Assembly: GCF_033473495.1 (NCBI RefSeq)
Contig: NC_088938.1
Span: 2,666,001 to 2,730,000 of the forward strand
From: Cercospora beticola
Taxonomy: Eukaryota; Ascomycota; Dothideomycetes; Mycosphaerellales; Mycosphaerellaceae
Length of the DNA: 64,000 bases
Reading direction: 5' to 3'
The position numbers and the translations under genes were made by a program. Positions 1 through 10,976 of the stretch are shown piece after piece. The notes under the pieces were generated by a model that did not search any database, was not told the DNA's origin, and saw nothing but the letters and a program-made list of their open reading frames with translations. Position 1 is the first letter of the stretch. Each line of letters begins with the position of its first letter.

Positions 1-1300
1 GCCACCATCCTCGCCCTTTTCCTCTCCGCCACCGGTGCCCTCGCCGCTCCAGTCGCTGAGCCAGAAGCTGAAGCCGCTGGTGCCCAGACCTACGAACACT
101 ATGGCAAAGTGAGCAGCTATGATTTCAGCAGAAAGGTCCTTGAATAAGTGCAGTACTGACAAAAGTGGAACAATAGTACGGGTTCGTGGACCAGACACTG
201 AAATTTAGTCTTCTAATTTGATGCTGACAATTAATCGCAACGATTAGCAAATACGGGCACGTTGAGCCACTGGGAATTCTCCTTGTTGATGCTGATGCTG
301 ACTGTTCCTTCTAGCAACTACGGGTAGATCAAGCCCAGTCCTCCGACGAATATCCAGACTGATCTTGACCTCCCAGCAAATACCCAAAATTAGAACATTA
401 CGGCAGTGAGACACTACTACGAAGCTTGGTCGTTGATGGAAGCGCTCTAACAGTCCGCTAGCCTACGAACACTACAAACGCGAACCAGAAGCAGAGGCCG
501 AGCCCGAAGCCGCAGGTGCACAGAAATATGAGCGCAAGTCAAAATCCCCACACGATTTGATGCAATCCCTTTGCTGATTCGAGAACACAGACTACGGAAA
601 GGTGAGCACGACACTCAGCTTCTGAGCTACGATCCTCCAGGACTCCAACGAGTGTGATGCTAAATGATGCTTGTTGAATCAGTACGGTTCCTACGGGTGA
701 GTTGCACATCCTTTGATTATTCACAAAGAGTGCTGCTGATGCTAATTGTGTACGAAAAGTAAATATCCTCACCTGGAACATTACGCTTGTGAGTTTTTCG
801 AGGCTTTGTGGCATGGTGTTTCGATTTGCCTCTAACCAACATTCAGCCTATGGCCATTACAAGCGAGAACTCGACGAGATCGATGCCGTCCTTGATGCTG
901 TCTATGCTCTCAAGGAGAAGCGAGAGGCAACAAAGTACGAGCGTGAGTAAAACTCTGGTATTCCAGTGGAAGAACTTGGCTAATAGCTCTGCACAGACTA
1001 CGGCAAGGTAGGCCAACCTGAACTCGTGATAACCTGACAATTTTGATACTAAACAACCTTAAAAACAGTACGGCAAGTACGGAAACTACGGTAGTATGTC
1101 GATTGCCTTCCACCGAGCTTGATGATGAATCTGTCACTAACACTGCTCCAGAATATCCTGAGCTGGAACACTACGCTTGTAAGCTGGAACGAAAGTGCTT
1201 TGAGGAAACGTTCCCTAATAACGCCGCAGCGTACGGCCATTATGCTCGAGAAGCAAACGCAGCCCCAGAGGCCGCTCCTGAGCCAGAGGCAGAGTCTTAG
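1..1300 (+). CDS. Secreted Kex2-type repeat peptide precursor, 5'-partial, many micro-exons
   Basis: The window opens inside a signal peptide (ALFLSATGALA) followed by an acidic spacer rich in EPEAEA. About 14 exons can be joined in phase: <1-108, 177-181, 248-256, 315-323, 377-405, 462-533, 591-601, 683-696, 760-788, 847-942, 997-1007, 1069-1090, 1152-1178, 1230-1300. The stop TAG is at 1298. The joined protein has three copies of a roughly 27-residue unit that begins YEHYGK, continues with YG doublets and a KYPxLEHY-like block, and ends in HYKR, HYKR or HYAR. Each Lys-Arg precedes Glu-Pro, Glu-Leu or Glu-Ala, as in precursors cleaved by Kex2 and trimmed by dipeptidyl aminopeptidase. Known comparisons are alpha-pheromone precursors, dikaritin RiPP precursors such as the ustiloxin type, and other Kex2-processed repeat proteins. 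Which one applies is not known, since no partner enzyme is in view. The repeats and basic sites are seen directly. The 5- and 9-base exons at 177 and 248 are the weakest calls. Confidence 0.7.
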
Positions 1301-4102
1301 ACGATCGAGTCGATGGGTGCGATGCATGAGAGACACGGTTGGAAACTTGGCATTTGAACATGACATGATTAGCAGATCACGATCCTTACGAGCTTGACGA
1401 CATAGAGAGCAATGACCTTCATTAATTACCATTCGAAATTGTGCCCCTCTGATCAGCATTTGTTGCGGTCAAATGAATATCCTGGGCACTCTGACCAACA
1501 TCCGCTGCATCGATATTGGTCAAAGGAGCATGTTGGCCAAGTCCTTGGCCATCTCCAGTATGTATGCAGCTATCGGAGCTTTATCGAACCAGTGCCGCGC
1601 TTCTAGGCTGCCATAGATCCATGGTGGCGTGGGTGGCAGTCTGCATCTATGTATAGCTAAGCAGGTGAAGTCGCATCCTGCAGAAAAGCGGAGAAATGTC
1701 TTGGCATGACAGCTCATTGGCGTGCCTTATGTTGCTTTTACACCACCTTCTATGCGCCTTTTATTGAACTTTAACAACTTTCTTTCCGCCCGACTAAAGC
1801 GGGAGATCATCACTAAACAGCAAATGCACCAGATCAGCTGCCTCATGAGTGATGACAGCTACATTCCCGAGCCCAAGACGCTTGGTGGCTGGCTGCGCTC
1901 ACCGGAAGATGAGCTGGACGGCGAAGCCACGGGAACTGTACAAGCATGACCGCGAAAGCGAAAGCCAAAATACGACAACGGCAGCGGATGACCTTTCTAC
2001 AGCATGTCTTCTGCTTGCTTTTCATATTGGAAAAGATTTCGACTTCATCATATCGCATTAGGCCGCTTTTCTCCGGATTGCATCAGTTCCTGCATTCGAC
2101 ACTTGCTACACCGCAGCAGCACAGAGGGATGCTGACGACCTGAACCAAGCCCACCGGTGCACAGAGGTGGATAATGATAACCCGCATTGATCCCTGCCTC
2201 GTGGTGGCGCAGACTTGGCTGGCTGAGTACGCTGCTTGATGCGAGCGAGGCGGAAGTATCTCGCTGCCGCCGATCCGATCCCACGTGTGATGTGGCAGCA
2301 GCTGCCAGGTGTGGAATAGCGTCTGCAGCTGACTGCAGCTTGCCAGCACTGCTTCTTCATGCAGATAATCCAAGACTCTGGACAGCGAGGAGTGGAAAGC
2401 GCCCTTCTTCCAGGCGCGTTCGTGGCACAGTGCCTCCACGGGCGGAAACGACGTGTGATTATCAAACAATGCTCCACGGAAGCAGTCTCATTGGCTAGCT
2501 GACAGGGTACCCATATCTGTGCGAACAGTATTGACTCCAACAGTCTGTCTCGTTGGATGCCCCTTGGCATGCAGATTGTCGCGGTACCGAACTGAAACTT
2601 CGCGGAGCAAAGGATGCGAATCTGACATTTCTCTCTGGTCTTGGCCGTAGTGGCATACCGTTGGGTGTTGGAAACCAAGCGGCGGGTTGCCTCAGCGTCA
2701 GTCTTGAGACATCCTACGCTGCTTTGTTGTTGCTCGTCAAAGCCAGAGGTCCCTCGAACATTGCATTGATATCCGCACGGCCTGGGCTTCATCCACCTCA
2801 AGCTGCTCCATGGAACCAATCAGCCTGCATGCTCGCTTACTTGTTCCGCTGCATTGGCGGGAAGTGCAGATCTTCCTGGATGAATAGGGCGAGTCAAAGC
2901 ACCATGCGCATGCGAATGCGAATCCGTAATGCCTTGAGCATCCCGCTTGCATCGAGACGCTCTCAATGGCCTTGAGTTGACCCTGCCATGGTAGCTCCGC
3001 TGGGGATGTGGCCAGAAGAGGGATATCCTCCAACGAGAATTTTCACCCAGCCCACGTTGCTGTGTAAAGCACTTGTTCCAGATTCTCCAAGATTTGGCAA
3101 GGACTTAAACATACGGTTCGCCATGAATCGCCCAGTTCACAGGCATGGCAGCACCTTGCAATGCTGCATTGGGGGCGGATTATACTCTTGGCTGATGGGA
3201 TGCTATGCGACAGGGCATGCACGAGGTCCTTCTGAACGCTGAGGGCTCGCAGGATATAATTGCTCCACGACTCGCTCACGATCCTGGAGCCTGGAAAACA
3301 AGCAAGATTCCCCGACCACCAGGCACGCACCACCGCGCGCCGTTCAGAGCAATGGGTGTTACCTGAGCTGCATGATCCGAGTGGGGAAACAGCCCTGCTT
3401 GAAGTGACTGCAGCCACACACATTCATGCATTCTACAATGAGACACAGATTATCACCGGTCTTGTCTCGAGTATGGACTGACCGTCTCCCATCGGCTTCG
3501 ATTTCTATCCTCTTCGCGAACACTGTCCAGCCGTCATTAGCCGACAGTCTCGATCACGAAGGCCTTAGCTGAGCGACTATCACACGCACGGATGCTAATG
3601 AGGTCAAAGCTGCTGCAAGATTTGAGGCGGTACATCGATCGCGAGACTCTTTGCAACTCAGGAGGATATCTCGCTTCTGAAAAGCACGCGTTCGTGCTCA
3701 CCGCTTTTCCAGCTGTTGCAGCGTGGTCGCAGGTACTTGCCGAGAAGGAAGAGCATCACATGATGCTGGGTTGGTCTGGCTCTATTTGCCGTTCCGTGCT
3801 CACAAGTCTTTACACAGCGAGTCATAGACTCGCTACGAAGGCAAGACTCGAATTTTGGTTAGTGTCATCTAACCTTGTGGTCTGCTTGTCTGCGGGAAAT
3901 AGCTCACAGCGATTGTGAGCATCCCAACTGCAGCTTGTCTGCTATCTCGTACGTCGAGAACCACAAGTGCGTAACGCTTTCGTAACTTCGCACGTTCCTC
4001 GCTGTACATTCAGGCTTGACTTTTGATGCGAAGCACATCGCTGCCTGTGAGCAGAGCTGGCGCAAGCGATCAGCCTGCAGCAGCCGCTGACATTCAGCAG
4101 AC
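1301..4102. other. Gene-poor stretch, no supported gene
   Basis: Open frames here (the longest about 237 codons, on the minus strand at 2106-2819) have no recognisable domain and a Cys/Arg/Trp-rich composition typical of chance frames. No splice-consistent extension was found. Nothing functional can be supported. Confidence 0.5.
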
Positions 4103-6805
4103 ATGAACTCCTAGATGACAGACGAAGTGAAGCAAGTCAATCGGTTTCCAAAAGGATTCGAGAAAGTACCTGTGAACAGTCCGGACGAGAAGCAAGAGCA
4201 TTCCTCCACCCGTGCTATCAAAATCATTACCAGACTGGAAGACCTCGTGCACAAAGGCTGCCCAGCAGTAGCCTGGGCAGTAGAGCTCGCGCTCGCAGCC
4301 GCTCTCGCTGGATTTGGCTCAGTGCAGATTGTATAGCCTTCGCTGGACTACACACAGGCTATGTTAATATCCCACAGACGTACGGAGGACTTTGTTACGG
4401 CCTAGAGATTCTAGAGCTCGCCTGGTAATACGCTATGCACGGAGTCTGGTGCCGTAGACTAAGCAGAGCTATAGTCAACATGCCAGGTTTTCTCTAGAAA
4501 AGTTTCGAACGTGACACGACACCAAGATTTCAGAGCCGCTATCGATCGGACAAAGAAGGGCTACAACAGCAAGCAGTGGGCGATCGAGACTGCACCAGAG
4601 GGAGACTTTCTATACTAGGGAAATTACGAGTATACAAAGAACTTAGCGCGCTTGAAAGCACAGTCCAAGGTGCGTAGAGATGTGATCAAAGAGGCAACGA
4701 TGCAGCCGCAGTGGCCCTTTGGAGCAGATGGAACAATCATTTCTGGGCAAGCAATATGTCTCGGGAAATATCTTTGCGAATCTATCGGCCCTGTATTCCC
4801 TTCGAGAGGCAGAGATCTCTACCTTTCACTGAGAATGTCTTCTGACGAGCGAATGGGTCACTTTAAGTGACGAATGCACGGAATGGAAACCGCGCCTGAT
4901 GTCTCTCCTGTGCATCGATTGCTTGCTCTGCTTGCATTGGGTCCAGCTGTTGTCATTGATGTACGGCGTGTAAACCGAGAGGTGCGTCGATTCGAAAGCT
5001 GGCTATACCATCGACTATACTACGAATCACGCCCAGGCCGCGTTGTCTCCATCATGGTGAGCGGCACCTGAAGTGCACAGGACCTGACCAAACTCATACA
5101 CACAGCGACCACGAGCGGCAAAGTGCATCGCGTGGAGATTATTGGTGGACATTTCGTTACCCCAGTATTGGTCCAGCGCTTGTCAGAGCTCTTCCCGGCG
5201 CTCAAGGCGCTGACACTGATCGACTGCACGTATTACAACCTCATCTGGGCTCACCAGACGCGTATTGACGCTTTCGCCGACCTCCCATTCGAAATCGCAG
5301 TCGACTTTTCACAGCCGTCTCCGCCAAATCAGAGCCAGTAGATCATCAGCAGCGAGGGCTACGAGCAATGGAACAAGGCAAAGCCCACAATGGCCATCGC
5401 GCAACGGGCCAGTACCGCGAAGTCGGAAAACAACATCTTATGCCATCCCAACATGGTGTAGATGCGTACCAACGTGCTGCATCACCTGAACAAAGCCGTC
5501 AACGCGCTATACTCTCGCCAAGATGTTGAAAATATGGTCAACGACAGGAGCCGGAACCAGGCGACCATTAGTATGGCCACTTTCAATGGTGTCCTCGCTG
5601 GCGAAGAAGCGGCAATCGAGCCCTTCATCTTCGCCTGCTCCAATTTCAGGAAGGTCACGCTCGGTCCGCGATCTACGACAGATCATCAATTGTTTGAGTG
5701 TACAGGCTGTGGACCCGACTGGGCTGCTGTCGATGCAGAGGAAGGTGCGGAAGAAGCCGAAGAGGCCCCATTGCATACCCACATGGGCGTTTGGTTCGAC
5801 GACACACAACGTCGGGCTATGAGAGCGGCCGAAGGAGGCTAGTGCGACTTGTCTCTCGCCGCTAGCGCAGCAGAGCTGCACTACGATGCCGTTGCCAACA
5901 TTGCCGATGGTGCTGAGCTCAAAGCCGAGGACATCCGAAGTGTGGATGTGTCTTCGATGGTGACCCCGCCAGCCTCCAGACACGAGTTGACCAAATTCAT
6001 GGCGGATCTGCCTCGCGACTTTTCTCTCGTCCATCAGCAGCACGACTGGAATATCCACCGACCGCGACAGCTCTTTCGTGTGCCTGGTCTGATCGAGCGA
6101 GAGACCAAGCGCAAGGTCGTCGAATATGAGGCCGCAAAAGCGGAGATGAAGGCCGCTGGGGCACGAGATGTCGAGGCTCATCTGCCTCTGATTCTCTCGT
6201 CTGAGGATGCTCAGCTGAAGCCTGCCGTCGCTCGTGCTCCCGCCCACAGAGTGGCTGTGCCGCTACTGCCATCACATGGGCGTGTCAAAGATGCCGAGAA
6301 ATCTCCCGATGCAGACGCGCCACTACCATGCCAAAGTGCAAATGCAAAGACAATCCCGCCGCACGTGCGCCATGCTGAGCGGTCCATGGTCCCAGGCATC
6401 CAGCCGCCATCAGCAAAGCCGCTCTAAGCTGCAAGTACTGAGCCCAGTGGCAAAGCCCACACCTCTACGGTCCAATCTATACCACCAGCGCAGCCGGGGT
6501 CGTTTGCGAACATGACTCTTCAAGACAAAGTCCATCAACTCCCTCGACACTCATCGCCTTCGCAGCCCTCCAACGGTCGTGCTCCGGTCCTCACTGGCAA
6601 AGCCCCCTCTTTCACACCTCGACAAACGTTGCTTGTAGGTGCCGAACGCACATACACTCCGTCTGCCAACAGAGATGATGCCCCCACTTCTCTTCCTCAG
6701 CAGCCGCAGCCATCACCTTTATCGCACCAGTCAATTACCAAGATGATCCAAGGATGTGTTCGGCCTATCTTTCCAATGCGGACCGTGGGGCTACGACAAG
6801 ACTAG
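4103..6805 (+). pseudogene. Decayed gene: one 2.7-kb frame broken by point stop codons
   Basis: A single frame runs through the whole stretch with no frameshift needed. It is interrupted by TAG at 4112, 4334, 4403, 4412, 4472, 4616, 5339, 5459 and 5840, TGA at 4868 and 5069, and TAA at 4460 and 6425. The final stop is TAG at 6803. Between the stops the translation is protein-like, for example ALKALTLIDC near 5210 and an acidic EEGAEEAEEA block near 5745. The part around 5090-5330 resembles the minus-strand gene at 6791-7753: a helix, then LxxLTxIDC, then DLPFxIxVDFSxPxPP. The family is not recognised; the shared part has an LRR-like look. Most of the stops are one C-to-T change from CAG, CGA or CAA, as expected of RIP-like decay. 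The region upstream of about 4490 is less certain. A gene with stop-codon readthrough is the less likely alternative. Confidence 0.55.
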
Positions 6806-7753
6806 CATCATCGTCATTCTCATCATTGTCGTTGAACTTGAGCACAGACTCCCGGGCGCAGACGCGTCGCGCAGTCGAGCATGGCGTTGTAATCTCCGGG
6901 CAAGTCGTCCAAGTGCATGCAGTACATGCTGTCGCTTGAAATTCTTCAGCGCCTTGCCTTCGACGACCTTGCCCGTTTTGTCTTTGGTGCCGCTTAGGGC
7001 TTCTCTCAGGTCGGATATTCTCAGAGCATGTTCCAGCACAAGTTTGGGGACATCACGACCGGTGCGCTTCTCTGACAGGTTAAACCACTGCATTATGCAG
7101 TGCTGGATGGTTGGTTGTCGTCTCAATATACCGCCCAACATCGCCACGTTGTGAACCCATTGGACCATGCCTATGAGCGGACGTGCTTCCAAACACCGGG
7201 TGTACAGATCTCTGCACTCGCTGTCGTCAACGAAAGTCCACGGAGGAGAGTGTTCGGGAAGCGAAAATTCAACATCGACGGTGAATGGAAGATCGTCAGG
7301 AGCGTCTTCCTTGGCATTTATTGCCCATTCCAAGTCGAAGTTGGCACAGTCGTGGACTGTAACGGTCTGCAGCCCAGGTAAAAGCTGGGGAAGAGCTTTC
7401 AGAAGATCCAGATTGATCGATGGGCAGCCAATGAACTCGATTGCATGGAGACCAGAAGATGCATAGCGCATAGCAATGGCAAGAGCTTTGCTGAGATCCA
7501 GCTCTCGCTGGAAGCCATACCCGTTGATCTGGATAATCGGTTGCTGCACATCCGACACGAAATCGCGGATGTAGACTTTCAATCTGCGGCAGTCGTTAAC
7601 TTTTTCCAGCACAAGTATCTCACGAGCTGCACCGTACACATTGTCGTGTGTGCGAACGATGCATGTGACGTACGAGCCCACTACCTCAGCCATGGCAGCA
7701 CTGCGGTATCGCAGTCCTCGCAGTACCTTGAACATCTCTGGCGACGCCAACAT
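6791..7753 (-). CDS. Hypothetical protein, LRR-like family related to the 4.1-6.8 kb relic
   Basis: An intact single-exon frame of 320 codons starts at the ATG at 7753. The protein opens MLASPEMFKVLRGLRYRS, a start common in fungal proteins of the F-box/LRR type, and then alternates short beta-like and helical segments. AIEFIGCPSI and LQTVTVHDC look like leucine-rich-repeat strands. After about residue 175 the chain carries the DLPFTVDVEFSLPEHSPP block shared with the decayed gene upstream. The tail (SSSTTMMRMTMMLVLS) is low complexity. The stop overlaps the last 15 bases of the convergent relic. No catalytic motif is visible and the function is unknown. It is probably the surviving member of a small local family. 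Confidence 0.6.
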   Translation of the reverse strand: MLASPEMFKVLRGLRYRSAAMAEVVGSYVTCIVRTHDNVYGAAREILVLEKVNDCRRLKVYIRDFVSDVQQPIIQINGYGFQRELDLSKALAIAMRYASSGLHAIEFIGCPSINLDLLKALPQLLPGLQTVTVHDCANFDLEWAINAKEDAPDDLPFTVDVEFSLPEHSPPWTFVDDSECRDLYTRCLEARPLIGMVQWVHNVAMLGGILRRQPTIQHCIMQWFNLSEKRTGRDVPKLVLEHALRISDLREALSGTKDKTGKVVEGKALKNFKRQHVLHALGRLARRLQRHARLRDASAPGSLCSSSTTMMRMTMMLVLS

Positions 7754-8153
7754 GAGACAACGCGGAATGTGCAAAGCATTTTAGTGACGTGTTGTTGCGA
7801 AAGTGAGAGCTGAAGGGAAGCAACAAGAGGACAAGTGAAGGAGAAGTGAACGTGGCTGCCGAAGCACCATCAATCAAATGAACGCGTGCCCGACTCGTTT
7901 CTACGAAGCAAACGGCTTTTCAAACGACTACGCTCTCGGCTTCGCGCAAGTGAGGGCTCCAATCCTTCTGCCACAGCTCCTTCGAAAATAGCGCCAGCCC
8001 ACGTTCGCGCGCTCCTGCAGCTTTCGCTTCGCCAACCTCACCAGACCTGGTAGCATCAGATCTTACGTCGTTGCAGAGCCTGCTCCACCTCGCCTCTACC
8101 AAGCCCTCGGCACGCCTCTTCCATTATTGGTCATATTGTGCTGAGACAGGACT
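7754..8153. other. Intergenic, 400 bp
   Basis: This lies between the minus-strand gene ending at its start codon at 7753 and the plus-strand relic from 8154. It presumably holds the promoter of the former. No TATA box or repeat stands out. Confidence 0.4.
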
Positions 8154-8927
8154 TTGGACTCCGTCACCGACACCCAAATGTCAAAGATGGCCTCCGCAGG
8201 ATTCGCAAACGCCAACAGGCGCCTGCATGAGCTCAGCGACCTACACAACAAGATCGTCGTCCCCTTGCGAAATTCCTGCTATCCATGGCTGGAAGTACGC
8301 ACGCAGCCTACCTCTCGTTCATTCAAAAAGAAGCACGAAGCAGTAAGCAGTGCGCACGAGAAGCTTCTCAAGTCTTTCACGAAGACGACACTTCGCATCC
8401 CACTTGTCACCTCGTTCGCCACGGATTTGCACCAAGAGAAGGGCTAGAAAGCACGGGAAACCTAGCTGCTCAAACTACATAAGGATGTCGACATCCGAGT
8501 GGCTGGCGACACGGTAACTGGAACCCCCTCAATGAGAACGCCATTGCTCCCTACAAACGCTAATGACGTCCAAACCTACATTCAAGAATACGCCATGGGA
8601 CACCTTGACAAGACTCGCCGCGCGGTCACCCATTGCTACACGTACCTCTTCGGATGGATCAACGCCCCTGAGATTGAGAAAATCATCAGAGCCTATTCGA
8701 AAGAATTGACCAGGCACGACCTGCAGACAGAAGTCATGAACGAGGCCACACCGGCACAGCGCGCAACGTGCGATGTGATGTTCATGGCAATGTATCGGCT
8801 ATACTTTCTTCTTGGCCCCAAGGTGTGGTATGTGCTTGATCTGGGAAAAGCCCCGGTCCTTGCCATGAGAGAATGGATCTACTCCTATAGCAGCGAGACT
8901 GAAAGGCTGTCGCTTACTCCATCATAG
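8154..8927 (+). pseudogene. Decayed gene with in-frame TAG codons, family unrecognised
   Basis: One frame runs from ATG 8154 to TAG 8925 with internal TAG at 8445 and 8463, only six codons apart. The translation on either side reads as one protein: helical and charged before the stops (LHELSDLHNKIVVPLRNSCY), then VDIRVAGDTV directly after them and IQEYAMGHLDKTRRAV further on. No frameshift is needed. Both internal stops are one C-to-T step from CAG. No known domain was recognised. Two separate small genes, or an intron removing the stops, are possible, but no good donor/acceptor pair brackets them. Confidence 0.45.
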
Positions 8928-9530
8928 GTAGACATATCAAGCGTGCATTCACAATGGTGAAACAGGAGTGCCTGGGGCTTGTATCTCTACTGAGCGTTTT
9001 GCTTCCTTCTCAGCTGCTGTAACAACGCCTTTGCGGCCATTTCTCAAGCTGCCAGTGACCAAGAACTGCGTATTCATCGAAGCACAGTCTATCACAGACA
9101 ACCTGAGCTATCTTCAATAGCTATGTACACGTTGCGCGTCTTACACAGCGTTGTCAAATGGCCGAGCAATGTGTGTCCCCCTGCATGCGAGTCGTGCGAA
9201 TTGGGAAATGGACTCAATATCCGCGAGCATACCGCCAGGAGAAGACAAATGGATTTGCGACATCGGGAGCAGCACAAAAGGCACTGGAACAGCGGAAAGG
9301 GCAACAAGTCGTGGTCTAGACGTGCGGAGTTTCAGGAGGTTTCACTTCGAGTGGCTGAGGACCGGACGATAGCACAAGTGCCGGAACTATCATCTCTCCT
9401 CGCTTGGCCGTTGTACCCATCATCGATTGTGAGTATGGTGTCGTTTTCCCGCTAAGCGTGTTCACCCGCGACCTCATGGCCCCTCCGACAAAGTCACGCG
9501 CAGTCAATTGCACTTCTGCTCTTTCCTGCA
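8928..9530. other. Intergenic, nothing supported
   Basis: Short overlapping frames exist on both strands around 9092-9513, without domain resemblance or splice support. They may be debris of the adjoining relics. Confidence 0.4.
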
Positions 9531-10213
9531 GTCGGAAAGCCTGTTGTAAGCATGACCGTTGCAGCTGCGATCTGAAGCTGGAGCAACTCCCGCAAGGCAG
9601 GCTTGGCAGGCGCGCGGCTTTCTGACTCTTCCTTCGTCGTTGATTCTTTGCACTTCAGCTTCACCAACAGTGGCCCGCCATTCCGCCTCGACCTCTCCAT
9701 GGACAATGGCGCCGCGCTTGTCGACATGTTTACCCTTCTACACAACCGGACTAGCCCGGCTCCAGGCAACATTTCCGGCCAACGACTCCTCGACCTCGTC
9801 GTTGCCATTGATGGCTACGACGCAAAGGACGCCCTCGCCCATCTCCTGCAGACCATTGTGGCCAACGTCAACACAGATGAGACCTGTGGCTGTCACCGAG
9901 AGTTGGCAATCACAATCCTCGACGCCTTGACTGACTACGGTCTGTACACTCCTATGATCGCTTCGACTCACTGGCAGACCTCTGCCATGCGATCCGCACC
10001 TTTGCGTTGCCAGAATCAGTCGGATGCACCATCCTTGGGCCAATCTACGTGGAAGCGCGCCAGAGGTATGTTAGGCTCAGGGACGATACCTTGCGTTTCG
10101 AAAGCAATGCCGTGTGCCTTTTCCTGCATCAGACGGGGCTACAGTATCACCTGCTGTGGAGACTGCGCCTTGCTCGACGAGGAGATCGAGAACATGAGCA
10201 GACATACCGGTGA
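9531..10213 (+). pseudogene. Decayed gene with one stop and a frameshift, possibly BTB/POZ-like
   Basis: The frame opens with VGKPVVSMTVAAAI at 9531, meets a TGA near 9573, continues through SGPPFRLDLSMDNGAALVDM, and then reads LLDLVVAIDGYDAKDALAHL. Around 9945-9955 sense shifts by one base into the frame that gives YDRFDSLADLCHAIRTFALP and ends at TGA 10211. The pattern of a hydrophobic helix, a D-x-YDA segment and then a Leu-rich helix is loosely like the C-terminal half of fungal BTB/POZ proteins. That assignment is a guess. A one-base insertion or two-base deletion explains the shift. The disruption itself is seen directly; whether the gene was ever functional in this strain is unknown. 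Confidence 0.4.
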
Positions 10214-10226
10214 GGAGCTGTACTGA

Positions 10227-10976
10227 AGTTTGGTGAGGACAGCTTTGGGAACAGGAGATGTGGGATAAAGACAACACAGAAGACACCGAGACATAACGAC
10301 ATAGCAGCTTGCAAGCAAAAACACGATATGCTCTGCACACTTACGAGGCTTGAATGCCCAGTTTAAGGCCCGTGCAGACGAGCTGAAGGAGGAGAACGCT
10401 GCAGCCGCAACTCACCACAGGAGACCGCGCCGAGGACGAAGAGGTAGTTGGCCAAGTGTTAGGTCAACCAGCCACCCCACCACGTCGTCGCAGACGTCGT
10501 GACACGCAGCGGAGCCCAACAAATGGCGAGGAGTTGGCGTGAAGCATATGCTGTCACATGCGGCGAATGGTGGCGCAAAACGTGCATGAAACCACAAGAT
10601 GCTTGGAGACCAAGCCAGAGCGCGCATGAAGCGGCATGTGGTGAGATGCATGTCTCACGTAGATTCGTAGCTCTGATATTCTCACTTCACATCACACTTC
10701 ACTTCACTTGCATGCACGTTCGATTGTCAGGCTTGGCACAGCTGAGTTTTGCCCCACCCGCATGTCGCGCCTCATCATTGCTTTTCTTCAACTACCAACT
10801 CTTCATTTCCCTGACTCGGCCACGAGAGATCGATTGCCGGTAGAAAATGGCGCCTCCGACGGATATCAACACGAGCAAGACGATGGCATCCCGAACTTCC
10901 ATAACTCCTTGCTGGCCGAAAACGCGAGTCTCGACGTCAATCCCCTCATCAATCGCATCACGACGCCATTTTCCAT
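10227..10976. other. Intergenic, 750 bp
   Basis: It contains a short TCACTTCACA-like microsatellite near 10681-10705 and no supported gene. Confidence 0.4.

Noticed and set aside
2106..2819. 237-codon minus-strand open frame
   Set aside because: The composition is rich in Cys, Arg, Trp and Ser, with no domain and overlap with other chance frames; no promoter or splice support.
5507..6247. 246-codon minus-strand frame opposite the relic
   Set aside because: It is the antisense of a protein-like plus-strand frame with better composition and a paralogue.
10412..10651. Short minus-strand frame
   Set aside because: Below the length and quality expected of a gene, with no homology visible.
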